DNA of 64,000 nt from Paraburkholderia sediminicola (GTDB lineage Bacteria; Pseudomonadota; Gammaproteobacteria; Burkholderiales; Burkholderiaceae), in NCBI RefSeq assembly GCF_902859805.1, contig NZ_CADIKC010000001.1, positions 1,550,001 through 1,614,000 of the forward strand, written 5' to 3'. Below the pieces are notes generated by a model. It saw only the letters and a program-made list of their open reading frames with translations. It was not told where the DNA came from and did no database searches. The translations under genes were made by a program, and so were the position numbers. Positions 1 through 7,989 of this stretch are shown in pieces (position 1 is the first letter of the stretch; each line of letters opens with the position of its first letter).

Positions 1-797
1 CGCTCGACAACAACAAGCGTCAGCGCAGCCAGTGCGGCAAGCAACGCCGCAACCCACACTTCGCGCGCAGCGATCCCACGTGACGGCAACTCAATCGCCG
101 CATAACAGAGCGCGCCCAATGCGACGATGCTCGCCAACTGCCCACCCCAATCGAAATGACGCCCAACGCTACGCGTCGAATGACGCACCACGACCCATGC
201 GCCCGCGAACGCAGCCAGCCCGGTCGGTACGTTGATCAGAAACGCACTGCGCCAGCCAAACCCCTGCACGAGGAGGCCGCCCAACACCGGCCCGATCGCC
301 GCCGCGACCGACGCAATCCCTGCCCACGTCGCGATGGCGCGTCCACGCTCGACGGGGTCGTCGAACGTGCTGCGCACGATGGCGAGTGACGCCGGCAGGA
401 ACAACGCTGCACCGCTGCCCTGCACGAAGCGCGCGACCACCAGTGCGCCGACGTTCGGCGCCAGTCCGCAAGCCGCCGAGGCCGCGACGAACAATGCGAG
501 GCCCCACAGATACACCGCCTTCGCGCCGAAACGGTCTGACGCGACGCCGCCCGCGAGGATCAACGCGGCAAAGCTCAGCGTGTACGCATCGACGATCCAC
601 GCGAGACCGCCCACGGACGCCCCCAGGCTGACGTGCATCGCAGGCAGGGCGACGTTGACGATGGTGGTGTCGAGCACGGCCATGAACATGCCGCTTGCCA
701 CCAGCGCGAGCGTCAGGCGCGGACGCTTGGCGATCCGCACCGTGTCGGCAAGCTCGAGCTCGGTGGGCAGCGATTGTTCAGCGGTGCATTCGGTCAT
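1..797 (-). CDS. MFS transporter, DHA2 (14-TM drug efflux) family, partial
   Basis: This gene starts at 797 and runs off the left edge; about 265 residues are visible. It reads as an inner-membrane proton-coupled efflux pump of the EmrB/QacA (DHA2) type. Residues 42-51 carry the motif LDTTIVNVAL typical of that family, and the first intermembrane loop has a motif-A-like VASDRFGAKA. At least seven hydrophobic segments follow, including a GPVLGG-type motif-C helix. Immediately divergent is a LysR gene at 922, the usual arrangement for a regulated pump; an inverted repeat at 850-890 lies between them. The substrate cannot be told from sequence, and the C-terminal half is outside the window. Confidence 0.88.
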   Translation of the reverse strand, partial: MTECTAEQSLPTELELADTVRIAKRPRLTLALVASGMFMAVLDTTIVNVALPAMHVSLGASVGGLAWIVDAYTLSFAALILAGGVASDRFGAKAVYLWGLALFVAASAACGLAPNVGALVVARFVQGSGAALFLPASLAIVRSTFDDPVERGRAIATWAGIASVAAAIGPVLGGLLVQGFGWRSAFLINVPTGLAAFAGAWVVVRHSTRSVGRHFDWGGQLASIVALGALCYAAIELPSRGIAAREVWVAALLAALAALTLVVVE

Positions 798-849
798 TAC
801 ACGTCCCTAGGCTAGAACCGAAATCGGTTTGATCGACGAAGTCTAGTCA

Positions 850-890
850 CATACGTGAATGCAATAAAGCAGTGATTGCGCATGTGTATG
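850..890. promoter_or_regulatory. Inverted repeat in LysR/MFS divergent promoter
   Basis: A two-tier inverted repeat reads CATAC-N6-GCAAT-N9-ATTGC-N6-GTATG. Both half-sites are perfectly complementary around one centre near 870. It sits midway between the divergent start codons at 797 and 922, so it is a likely operator for the LysR regulator at 922. That role is inferred from position and symmetry. Confidence 0.5.
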
Positions 891-921
891 ATGCAAATAT
901 GCATGACGGACGGCGCAGCCA

Positions 922-1794
922 ATGATCAACTGGGACAACGCACGATTTTTTCTCGCCGTGGCGCGTACGGGCACGCTGCGCGGCGCAGCGGCGCAACTCG
1001 ATGTCGATCAGGCGACGGTCGGCCGGCGGATCGCCGCGCTGGAAGAAACGCTTTCGGCGACGCTGTTTCTGCGCACCCCCGCCTTGTTCGTGCTGACGCC
1101 TGCCGGCGAAGCCCTTCTCGGGGCGGCCGAGACGATGGAGCTGGCCGCCTTGTCGATCGAACGGCGCATTGCGGGACTCGACGATCAACTGGCCGGCACG
1201 ATCCGCGTCGCCACGACGGATTCACTCGGCAAACGCTTCGTGGTGCCGGCCATTGCCAAAGTGCGGCGTGCGCATCCGGGCATCGAGATTGTCTGTGTGA
1301 CGTCCGCGCAGATCGCCAATCTGACGCGGCGCGAAGCCGATGTGGCAATCCGCACGCTGCGGCCCGATGCACCCGACCTGATCGCGCGCAAGCTCGCGCA
1401 ACTGGAGATGGGTATTTACGCGTCGCACGAATACATCGCGGCACGCGGCGAGCCGCGCGAAGGCGAGGCGTTCGATGGACACGATCTGGTGATGTATCAA
1501 CAGTCGGTCTCGCCGTCGATGCGGGCGGCGTTGTGCGGCGAGCCGACTTCGCGTGGGCGTCTCGTGTTCCAGACGCAATCTACCGCGATGCTGTTCGAGG
1601 CGGTCCTTGCCGGCTTCGGTATCGCCGAACTGCCGTGTTTCCGCGCGGATTACGAACCGGAGCTGATGCGCGTGATGCCGCATCGCACGGAGCCATTCGA
1701 TGTCTGGTTGGTCGCGCACGCCGATCTCTACAAGACCGCGCGAATGCAGGTGCTGATTGCGGCGGTGGCGGAAGAATTCGCGCAAGCGCGTTGA
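922..1794 (+). CDS. LysR-family transcriptional regulator
   Basis: This 290-residue protein is the usual LysR length. The N-terminal winged helix (about residues 3-62) contains the LTTR signature: a gene-proximal NWDNARFFLAVARTGTL start, then AAAQLDVDQATVGRRIAALEE as recognition helix region. The remaining part is the effector-binding domain. The helix resembles LTTRs of the cluster that starts MINWDNARFFLA, common in Burkholderiaceae. It is transcribed away from the MFS pump gene that ends at 797, suggesting that it controls that pump. No strong ribosome-binding site precedes the ATG. The inducer is unknown. Confidence 0.9.
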   Translation: MINWDNARFFLAVARTGTLRGAAAQLDVDQATVGRRIAALEETLSATLFLRTPALFVLTPAGEALLGAAETMELAALSIERRIAGLDDQLAGTIRVATTDSLGKRFVVPAIAKVRRAHPGIEIVCVTSAQIANLTRREADVAIRTLRPDAPDLIARKLAQLEMGIYASHEYIAARGEPREGEAFDGHDLVMYQQSVSPSMRAALCGEPTSRGRLVFQTQSTAMLFEAVLAGFGIAELPCFRADYEPELMRVMPHRTEPFDVWLVAHADLYKTARMQVLIAAVAEEFAQAR

Positions 1795-1837
1795 GGCGCG
1801 CTAGTGCGCGTCAATCCGCATTCGCACGTCGCTGCGT

Positions 1838-2830
1838 TTAGTGCGACGCCGTATTGAGTTCGTTCAGACATTGCGTATCCAGCACCGGCCACAACGGCGG
1901 ATCGGCCAGCGACGGCGCTGCCTTGACCATTCCCGGCGCGTTGTCGAACACATCGGCGAGCCAGTCGACAAAGGCTCGCACGCGCGGCGAAATCTGCCGG
2001 CTTTTCACATACGTCACTGAGACGGCGACCGGCGTCGGCTTGCATTTCGGCAGGACCTCGATCAACTGTCCGGATGCAAGGTACGGCGCAGCGGCGGCGC
2101 GTCCAGGCTGAATCAGTCCCAGGCCTTCGAGCCCGCACGCGAGATACGTGTGTTCGTCGCTCACCTGAATGAAGCCGTCTACTTTGACCTTGCTCGTCCG
2201 CGCCGCCACGCTGAAGTCGAAGTCCACGCGCCGGCTGGTTTGCGTCGACAGCCAGTTCACCGCGACGTGATCTGAGAGATCGTCCAGGTGACGCGGTTCG
2301 CCGTACCGCGCGAGATACGCCGGGCTGGCGCAGGTGACGCGTTCGAGCAACCCAAGGCCGCGCGCGAGCAGCCGGGAATCGGGCAACTCGCCGAGCTCGA
2401 TGCTGCAATCCACGCTCTCGCCGACCAGATCGAGCGTGCGCTGACCCACGCCGAGCGCCAGTTCGACATGCGGATGCAGCGCACGAAACGAGGCCAGAGC
2501 CGGCACCACGATCGACGCGGCGATCATGCCCGGGATCGCGACGCGTAGGCGGCCGCGCAAATTCTCCGGGCGGTTGAACAGACCCGATTCGACTTCCTCG
2601 ATCGCGGCGAGAATTTGCGCGCAGCGTTCGTAGTACGCGGCGCCTTCCGCGGTCAGCGTGACCTTGCGCGTGGTGCGCACCAGCAGCTGCACGCCAAGCA
2701 GGGATTCAAGCGCCTGCACGGTGGTGGTTGCGGTGGCGCGCGGAATCTCAAGCGATTCGGCGGCGCGCGTGAAGCTGCTGGCATCGACGATCCGCACGAA
2801 GATCCGCATAGCTTGCACTCGATCTATCAC
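1838..2830 (-). CDS. LysR-family transcriptional regulator, coupled to upstream MFS gene
   Basis: This is a 330-residue LTTR. The open frame extends far upstream, but the family start (DRVQAMRIFVRIVDASSFTR) fixes initiation at a GTG at 2830. That GTG overlaps the stop of the MFS gene upstream in the sequence GTGA, so the two are probably translationally coupled in one transcript. The wing-helix covers residues about 5-63 (SLEIPRATATTTVQALE), followed by an effector domain and an unusually long C-terminal tail ending LNELNTASH. An LTTR downstream of and co-translated with its transporter is less common than the divergent layout. It may act on the MFS gene or elsewhere. Confidence 0.88.
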   Translation of the reverse strand: MIDRVQAMRIFVRIVDASSFTRAAESLEIPRATATTTVQALESLLGVQLLVRTTRKVTLTAEGAAYYERCAQILAAIEEVESGLFNRPENLRGRLRVAIPGMIAASIVVPALASFRALHPHVELALGVGQRTLDLVGESVDCSIELGELPDSRLLARGLGLLERVTCASPAYLARYGEPRHLDDLSDHVAVNWLSTQTSRRVDFDFSVAARTSKVKVDGFIQVSDEHTYLACGLEGLGLIQPGRAAAAPYLASGQLIEVLPKCKPTPVAVSVTYVKSRQISPRVRAFVDWLADVFDNAPGMVKAAPSLADPPLWPVLDTQCLNELNTASH

Positions 2831-4254
2831 AATGCTTCTCCGATAAGGCGCGGGTTGTGGCGGGTCAGCCCGGCTGCGAGCAGGGGCGCGAACGCGAACG
2901 TCGCGAACAGCCAGAGCGCGGTATGTTGCGCGCCGGGCAACGGGGCGAGGGCCGTGAGGCCGGCGCCGTTCGCGACGAGCCCCGCGAGCGCCGAGCCGAA
3001 CGCCATCGCGAACAGTTGAATGGTGGTGATCGAGAGCGACGCGAGATTTTCTTCGCCCGGCTGCGCGGCGGTGAACACGCGAGTAAGCAGATGCGGCCAG
3101 CCGATCCCGACACCCAGCCCGACGCTCGCGAGCGCTGCGCACAATGCGGCCGTGCCCGGCAAGCCGTCGAACAAACCTGCTATCGGCATCAGCCATGCGA
3201 GTGCGGCGAGTCCAAGCGCAGCCACCACCGGACCCGCGCGGCTCAAGCGCTGAGCAGCGATGGTAGAGCGGCCGGCGCTGAACATCGAGCCGACCGACCA
3301 ACCGGCCGCCATCAATGCGGTGAGATAGCCGGCGGCGAGCGGCGAACGTCCGTGGATCGTCTGCAAGAAATATGGCACGAAGATTTCACTGGTCACACCG
3401 ATGCCGAGCAGACTCATGCAGGCGTAGATGCGCCCGATCCGCGTGCGAATCGAAAACGAACCGCTCGGCAACAAGCGCGTGCGGGCGTCGCTGCGTTCGA
3501 GTCTCGCAAGCAGCCAGACGAAGCCGAGGCCGGCGATAACGCCGAGTGCGTTCCAGCGCATGTTGTCGGTTAGCGCGGCGAGCGAAATCACCAGGACTGA
3601 CGCGCCGAGCAAGCTGACCTTGAGTAACGGGATCGGTTGAGCCGTTTCACCGTGGGTGCGTTTGTCATCGACCTCGCGATTCACGATCACGGCGAGCAGC
3701 AGCACGACCGGCAGCAACACCCAGAACGCCAACCGCCAGTCGCCGAGCTGCGCAAAGATGCCGCCGACCGCCGGCCCGCATAACGTCGCAACGCCCCACA
3801 TGCCCGACACCAGTCCCATCGCGCGTGGCCACAGGCGCTCTTCGAACACCACGCGAATCAGCGCGTAGCTCAGCGCGAGCAGAATGCCGCCGCCGAAACC
3901 TTGCAACGTGCGACCGGCCAGCATCCATAGCATGGAAGGTGCAGTCGCGCACACGACGGTGCCGAGCGCGAACACCGCCAGCGCGCTGAAGTACGCGGAG
4001 CGCGCGCCGAGCACCGCAAGCAGGCGCACCGATAACACGGAGCCGAGAATCGACGCGACCACGAACAAGGTGGTGTTCCACGCATACAGTTCGAGCCCGC
4101 CGATGTCATGCACGACCGACGGCAGAATCGTCGTCGCCACATACACGTTGGTGGCATGCAGCGCGACCCCGCCCGCGAGACCCAACGCCCGCCAGCCGTT
4201 ACTGCCGCTGAGCAGATCGCTCCATGCCGGTACATCCGATTGCAGATTTTTCAT
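2827..4254 (-). CDS. MFS transporter, multidrug efflux type
   Basis: A 475-residue integral membrane protein with about 14 hydrophobic segments. Starts further upstream are open, but the ATG at 4254 (MKNLQSDVPAW) is preferred: a longer start at 4353 would overlap the divergent regulator and has no transporter character. Visible features include a motif-A-like loop after the second helix (SVRLLAVLGARSAY) and a motif-C helix (LSYALIRVVFEERLWPRAM... followed by GVATLCGPAVGGIF). It shares the promoter region 4255-4319 with a SufR-like regulator and overlaps the downstream LysR gene by four bases. The substrate is not evident. Confidence 0.87.
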   Translation of the reverse strand: MKNLQSDVPAWSDLLSGSNGWRALGLAGGVALHATNVYVATTILPSVVHDIGGLELYAWNTTLFVVASILGSVLSVRLLAVLGARSAYFSALAVFALGTVVCATAPSMLWMLAGRTLQGFGGGILLALSYALIRVVFEERLWPRAMGLVSGMWGVATLCGPAVGGIFAQLGDWRLAFWVLLPVVLLLAVIVNREVDDKRTHGETAQPIPLLKVSLLGASVLVISLAALTDNMRWNALGVIAGLGFVWLLARLERSDARTRLLPSGSFSIRTRIGRIYACMSLLGIGVTSEIFVPYFLQTIHGRSPLAAGYLTALMAAGWSVGSMFSAGRSTIAAQRLSRAGPVVAALGLAALAWLMPIAGLFDGLPGTAALCAALASVGLGVGIGWPHLLTRVFTAAQPGEENLASLSITTIQLFAMAFGSALAGLVANGAGLTALAPLPGAQHTALWLFATFAFAPLLAAGLTRHNPRLIGEAL

Positions 4255-4280
4255 GTCATGGACAGCCGTGCGAGGCTGGC

Positions 4281-4310
4281 TTATTATGCAAGTATTGGCT
4301 TGGATAATAA
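4281..4310. promoter_or_regulatory. 12-bp inverted repeat, probable operator
   Basis: Arms TTATTATGCAAG (4281-4292) and CTTGGATAATAA (4299-4310) are complementary at 11 of 12 positions around a six-base spacer. The repeat fills most of the 65-base gap between the divergent MFS gene (start 4254) and the regulator (start 4320). It overlaps a GATAAT sequence at 4303-4308 that could be the regulator's -10 box. It is the obvious candidate operator for autoregulation and MFS control. Confidence 0.65.
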
Positions 4311-4319
4311 TGCGCTCCG

Positions 4320-5006
4320 ATGAGATATGCAAATGAAAGCTTGGAAAATTCACCGGCTCTTACGCAAGCCGCGTCAGCGGCTGCGCCGGTGGATCGCATA
4401 CTGAATCTGTTGAAGACGCAGGGGTCTTTGTCGACGGCGTCGATTGCGGGCGAACTCGGCATCACGGTCGAGGCCGCGCGGCAGCAGATCCAGAAGCTGC
4501 TGACAGGTGGCTTGATCGAAGGGCGCCAGGCGTCGCAAGCGGGGCCTGGGCGGCCGGGTCAAAGCTGGGGTTTGACGGAAGCGGGCAACGCACGCTTTCC
4601 GGATACGCATCCGCAATTGACCGTGCAATTGCTTGGCTCGATCCGTCAGCTATTCGGCGAAGAGGGGCTCGACAAATTGATCGATCAGCGCGCAGTTGAA
4701 ACGCGCGCGAACTATCTCGCGGCGCTCAAGCCGATCAAGAGCCTCAAGGCGCGGCTGACCAGGCTCGCGGAGATTCGCAGCGCCGAAGGCTATATGGCCG
4801 AGTTGCAGAAAGACGGGCGCGACTGGCTTCTGCTCGAGAACCACTGTCCGATCTGCGCGGCGGCGCGCACTTGCCAGGGCTTTTGCCGCACAGAGTTGCA
4901 ACTGTTTGCGGAGATCGTCGGCGAGGAAGGATCGATTGAGCGAGAGGAGCATGTGCTCGCCGGCGCGCGACGGTGTGCCTATCGCGTGAGGCTCAAAAGC
5001 AAATAG
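4320..5006 (+). CDS. SufR/DeoR-like winged-helix regulator with Cys cluster
   Basis: A 228-residue protein. Residues about 24-90 form a winged helix (RILNLLKTQGSLSTASIAGELGI start, wing GRPGQSWGLTEAGN). The C-terminal half carries HCPIC at 175-179, then Cys185 and Cys189, and a last Cys219. Such a cluster after an N-terminal HTH matches the SufR/COG2345 group of iron-sulfur sensing regulators. Binding of a cluster here is inferred, not shown. The ATG has no upstream Shine-Dalgarno, and a GATAAT lies 12-17 bases before it, so the mRNA may be leaderless. It is divergent from an MFS gene across the palindrome at 4281-4310, its likely target. Confidence 0.8.
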   Translation: MRYANESLENSPALTQAASAAAPVDRILNLLKTQGSLSTASIAGELGITVEAARQQIQKLLTGGLIEGRQASQAGPGRPGQSWGLTEAGNARFPDTHPQLTVQLLGSIRQLFGEEGLDKLIDQRAVETRANYLAALKPIKSLKARLTRLAEIRSAEGYMAELQKDGRDWLLLENHCPICAAARTCQGFCRTELQLFAEIVGEEGSIEREEHVLAGARRCAYRVRLKSK

Positions 5007-5223
5007 CGCTGTATTGTGCAGTGCATGTTTATGCGCTTCGAATTGTTTAGGCGATTAACTGCTTATCGCGAATTTTTTGCGAATAAATTTCCGCTTTTTC
5101 CGTGCGAGGATAAAACGCCAACAACGTTCACGTATGTGCGATCGCTAGTCGATCCGCATACACGCGATAGCGCGCCGGACACGCCGGCCGGGCGTGCTTC
5201 GCATCTCGCAAGGAAAACCCGTC

Positions 5224-7407
5224 GTGAAATTCTCGTCTCGCCTTGGCGTGGCAGTTCTTGTCGTCCATAGTCTCCTTCCTCTCAGCGCATCCGCGCAATC
5301 GCAACTCACCTACACCACGTCGTGGATCGGCAATAGCTTTGGTTTCGGCGATGGCAAGTGGATGCAGCAGGACATTCAGGCCATCAGCGTCGGTGCCGAT
5401 GGCACCGTTTATACCAACGCCCCCTGGGATGAAAGCGGTAGCGAAATCGCCGCGTACCGTGCGGGCGACAAGATCGCCGTGGCCGGTTCGACGCATGGCT
5501 GGGGCGCCGCCGGCGGCGATGCGGTCGCGACGAACCACACCTACCTGTACGCGGCGATGTCGATCGGCAACGAGAACAATGGACTTGTCGGCGCGGACTA
5601 TCCGCCAGCCAATCAGACATGGTTCGGTGTGACGCGCCGCACGCTCGCGAATCTGGCAAACGGCGCGCCTTTCACGGGCGGCATCGGCAATAGCGCCAAC
5701 GCGACGAAGAACAGCTTCCTGCCGCTGAACACGGTGACGACCGGTACCGATGCGGGCGTTCGCGGCATGGCTGCCACTGATACGGAACTGTATGTCGCGG
5801 ATACCATCAACAGCCGCATCCTTGTGTTCGACGCGGCCTCGATGCAGCGTTTGCGCTCGTGGAATGTGCCTTCGCCAGGACGCATCGCTATCGACACGGA
5901 TTCGACGTTGTGGGTGATGAGCGGTGTTTCGTCCGGAAACCTAAGCATTCTTCACTACGCCGCCAACGGCACCGCGCTTTCCGGTACCTTGACGCTGCCT
6001 GCCGGCGCAGTGCCAACCGACGTTGCGATTACACCTTCCGGACAAATCCTTGTCGCCGACAACGGACCGTCGCAGCAGATCCTCGTCTACAACAAGGACG
6101 CCAACGGTCAGCCGCAAGCTGCCGCTTCGATCGGCACACGTAACGGCATCTTTCACGCGGTTAAGGGCGTGCCGGGCAACTGGCGCTTCAACGGCATCAC
6201 GGGCATCGGTCTCGATCCGGCGGGCAACCTGTACGTCGCGCAGAACGGCGAAGGGCCGCGGCCACTCGGCTCGGCATCGGTCGGTCAAGGTGCGGTGCTC
6301 GAGAGCTATGGGTACAGCACGCATGCACTCAACTGGCGCCTGTATGGACTGACTTTCGTCGATAGCGCCGCCTTCGATCCGGCAACGCCGAATTCCGTCT
6401 ACACGGGCTCGAAGCGCTTCACGCTCGATTACAGCCAACCGGTCGGCCACGAATGGTCGTATGCGGGCTTCACGCTCGACCGCTTCGACTATCCCGACGA
6501 CCCCGCCTTTCACGAACCGCGCGGTGTACGCGGCGAGCCGATGGTGCGGCGAATCAACGGGCTGCCGTTTCTCTATACGCTCGATTCTGGCGCGCATTAT
6601 CTGAACGTTTATCGCTTCGATGCTGCGCACGCGGAGATGGCGATTCCGTCCGGCTTGCTGGCGCAAAATCCACTGCCGGGCACGTGGCCCGCAGCGCAGC
6701 CCACCTACGGCGAATGGTTATGGCGCGATAGCAATGGCAACGGCACTGTCGACGCCAGCGAGATCAGCAGCAATCCATCAACGGGCAGCACGGTCGGCAA
6801 CGGTTTCTGGTGGGTCGATACGCCCGGCAACGTGTGGCTCGCCACACCGACGAGCGGCATTCGCGAGATGCCGCTGCAAGGTCTAGACTCGGCCGGCAAT
6901 CCGATCTACACGTATGCGAGCTCGAAGATGTTCGCGATGCCGCAACCGTTCACGCGGATCGCGCGGATCGTCTACATCGCCGAGACCGACACGATGTATA
7001 TATCGGGCTTTACCAGCGCGATCCCGTGGGATTCGACGCACTGGAAAGAGGCCGGCCCGGTGCTTGCGCGCTATGACAACTGGAGTTCCGGCACACCGAC
7101 ACAGCAATACACGGTCTCCTTGCCGTGGAACACGCAAACCAGTCCGCAGACGACGACGGTCGGCGTCGCGGTGGCGGGCAACTATGTCTTCATCGCCGAG
7201 TTGTACACCGCGAAGGTGGACGTGTACGACGCGCGCACGGGCCAGGCGGTCGGTTATATGACGCCGGGCGCGAGCGTCGGCAATACCACCGGCTGGGTGG
7301 ATGTCTATCTCGGCATCAGCGCGGTGCAGCGCGCCAATGGCGAATACGTCGTTCTGCTGGAAGACGACGCGCGCGCAAAAATCCTGATGTATCGGTGGAC
7401 GCCTTGA
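5224..7407 (+). CDS. Large secreted NHL/beta-propeller-like protein
   Basis: A 727-residue exported protein. The GTG at 5224 is preferred to the ATG at 5194 because it has AAGGA nine bases upstream and opens directly into a signal peptide (KFSSRLGVAVLVV... cleaved after SASA). The body has repeated blade-like elements such as VYVADTINSRILVFD, PTDVAITPSGQILVADNG and GIGLDPAGNLYVAQNG, typical of NHL propellers, which generally bind ligands or act as lyases/peptidyl-alpha-hydroxyglycine-like folds. A perfect EF-hand loop is encoded at 6727-6762. It stands alone, between a regulator and a small gene on the same strand. Function unknown; exported location is well supported. Confidence 0.75.
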   Translation: MKFSSRLGVAVLVVHSLLPLSASAQSQLTYTTSWIGNSFGFGDGKWMQQDIQAISVGADGTVYTNAPWDESGSEIAAYRAGDKIAVAGSTHGWGAAGGDAVATNHTYLYAAMSIGNENNGLVGADYPPANQTWFGVTRRTLANLANGAPFTGGIGNSANATKNSFLPLNTVTTGTDAGVRGMAATDTELYVADTINSRILVFDAASMQRLRSWNVPSPGRIAIDTDSTLWVMSGVSSGNLSILHYAANGTALSGTLTLPAGAVPTDVAITPSGQILVADNGPSQQILVYNKDANGQPQAAASIGTRNGIFHAVKGVPGNWRFNGITGIGLDPAGNLYVAQNGEGPRPLGSASVGQGAVLESYGYSTHALNWRLYGLTFVDSAAFDPATPNSVYTGSKRFTLDYSQPVGHEWSYAGFTLDRFDYPDDPAFHEPRGVRGEPMVRRINGLPFLYTLDSGAHYLNVYRFDAAHAEMAIPSGLLAQNPLPGTWPAAQPTYGEWLWRDSNGNGTVDASEISSNPSTGSTVGNGFWWVDTPGNVWLATPTSGIREMPLQGLDSAGNPIYTYASSKMFAMPQPFTRIARIVYIAETDTMYISGFTSAIPWDSTHWKEAGPVLARYDNWSSGTPTQQYTVSLPWNTQTSPQTTTVGVAVAGNYVFIAELYTAKVDVYDARTGQAVGYMTPGASVGNTTGWVDVYLGISAVQRANGEYVVLLEDDARAKILMYRWTP
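6727..6762 (+). other. EF-hand-type calcium loop within propeller protein
   Basis: The encoded twelve residues DSNGNGTVDASE match the EF-hand/dockerin loop at all ligand positions (D1, N3, N5, G6, D9, E12). A single loop in an extracellular propeller suggests a structural calcium site. Calcium binding is inferred from the motif. Confidence 0.6.
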
Positions 7408-7510
7408 CATGAATCACGCGGATCGCGCTGAGTCCGAGCACGAATAGACGCCAGCGCACGATCGGTATATAACAACGTGAAAGGATGACTTTGTTCAATG
7501 ACGTGTGGGG

Positions 7511-7600
7511 CTGGAGTAAGAGCTTTGCATGGGACCGGAGTAAGAGCTGCAGCGCGAACTCCGGATCGACAGCTAAAGCGCTAACTCCGGATCGACAGGG
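7511..7600 (+). repeat. Palindromic intergenic repeat, copy 1
   Basis: This stretch holds two diverged units of a repeat also seen at 45784 and 51255. GGAGTAAGAGCT occurs at 7513 and 7537, and AACTCCGGATCGACAG ends both 3' halves. The 12-mer CTTTGCATGGGA is at 7523-7534. It ends at the Shine-Dalgarno (AGGGAGAAG) of the gene at 7613. Confidence 0.75.
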
Positions 7601-7612
7601 AGAAGTTTGATC

Positions 7613-7870
7613 ATGACGCAAGACGTAACGCCTCAGCCGCCCTCGGGCGACCGGCCTGATCTGGAACACCTCGACGCAGCGCTGAGTCACGTGGACCAGC
7701 AGGTGTCGTCCGGCAGCATTGCTTCCGGTGCCGCAAAGGGCATTCTGTATAGCCTGATCGAAACGCTTGGCGCGTTCGTCGGCGATCCCGATTTGCCGGA
7801 GCACGCGCGTTCGGGTTACGAGGGGCTGCTGGAAGCCGCTCGCGAATTGCGCGCGAAGCTGGACCACTGA
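7613..7870 (+). CDS. Small uncharacterised protein
   Basis: An 85-residue soluble protein, acidic, with a helical look (LEHLDAALSHVDQQVSSG, LPEHARSGYEGLLEAARELRAKL). The ATG at 7613 is chosen because GGGAGAAG lies about eight bases upstream; a TTG at 7607 is also in frame. No cysteine, signal peptide or membrane segment is present. I do not recognise the family. The leader is formed by the palindromic repeat at 7511-7600. A hairpin with a T-run at 7954-7989 would end the transcript. Confidence 0.65.
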   Translation: MTQDVTPQPPSGDRPDLEHLDAALSHVDQQVSSGSIASGAAKGILYSLIETLGAFVGDPDLPEHARSGYEGLLEAARELRAKLDH

Positions 7871-7953
7871 AGGGGAATTGCGCGCCGCCTGCGGGCGGTG
7901 TGGTTCGCCCTTACGAATCGCCGTTGTATTTCGGCGGCGCGGATCTCTGTGAT

Positions 7954-7989
7954 AAAAAGGCGCATTGTTTTCAACATTGCGCCTTTTTT
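7954..7989 (+). terminator. Hairpin with T-run abutting the next start codon
   Basis: Arms AAAAAGGCGCA (7954-7964) and TGCGCCTTTTT (7978-7988) close a 13-base loop that has a further TTG/CAA pairing, followed by T. It is a standard intrinsic terminator for the gene at 7613. It ends one base before the ATG at 7990, leaving no room for a ribosome-binding site. Confidence 0.75.

Noticed and set aside
2831..3301. Upstream extension of the LysR frame
   Set aside because: It lies inside the MFS gene in another frame; the GTG at 2830 gives the LTTR N-terminus.
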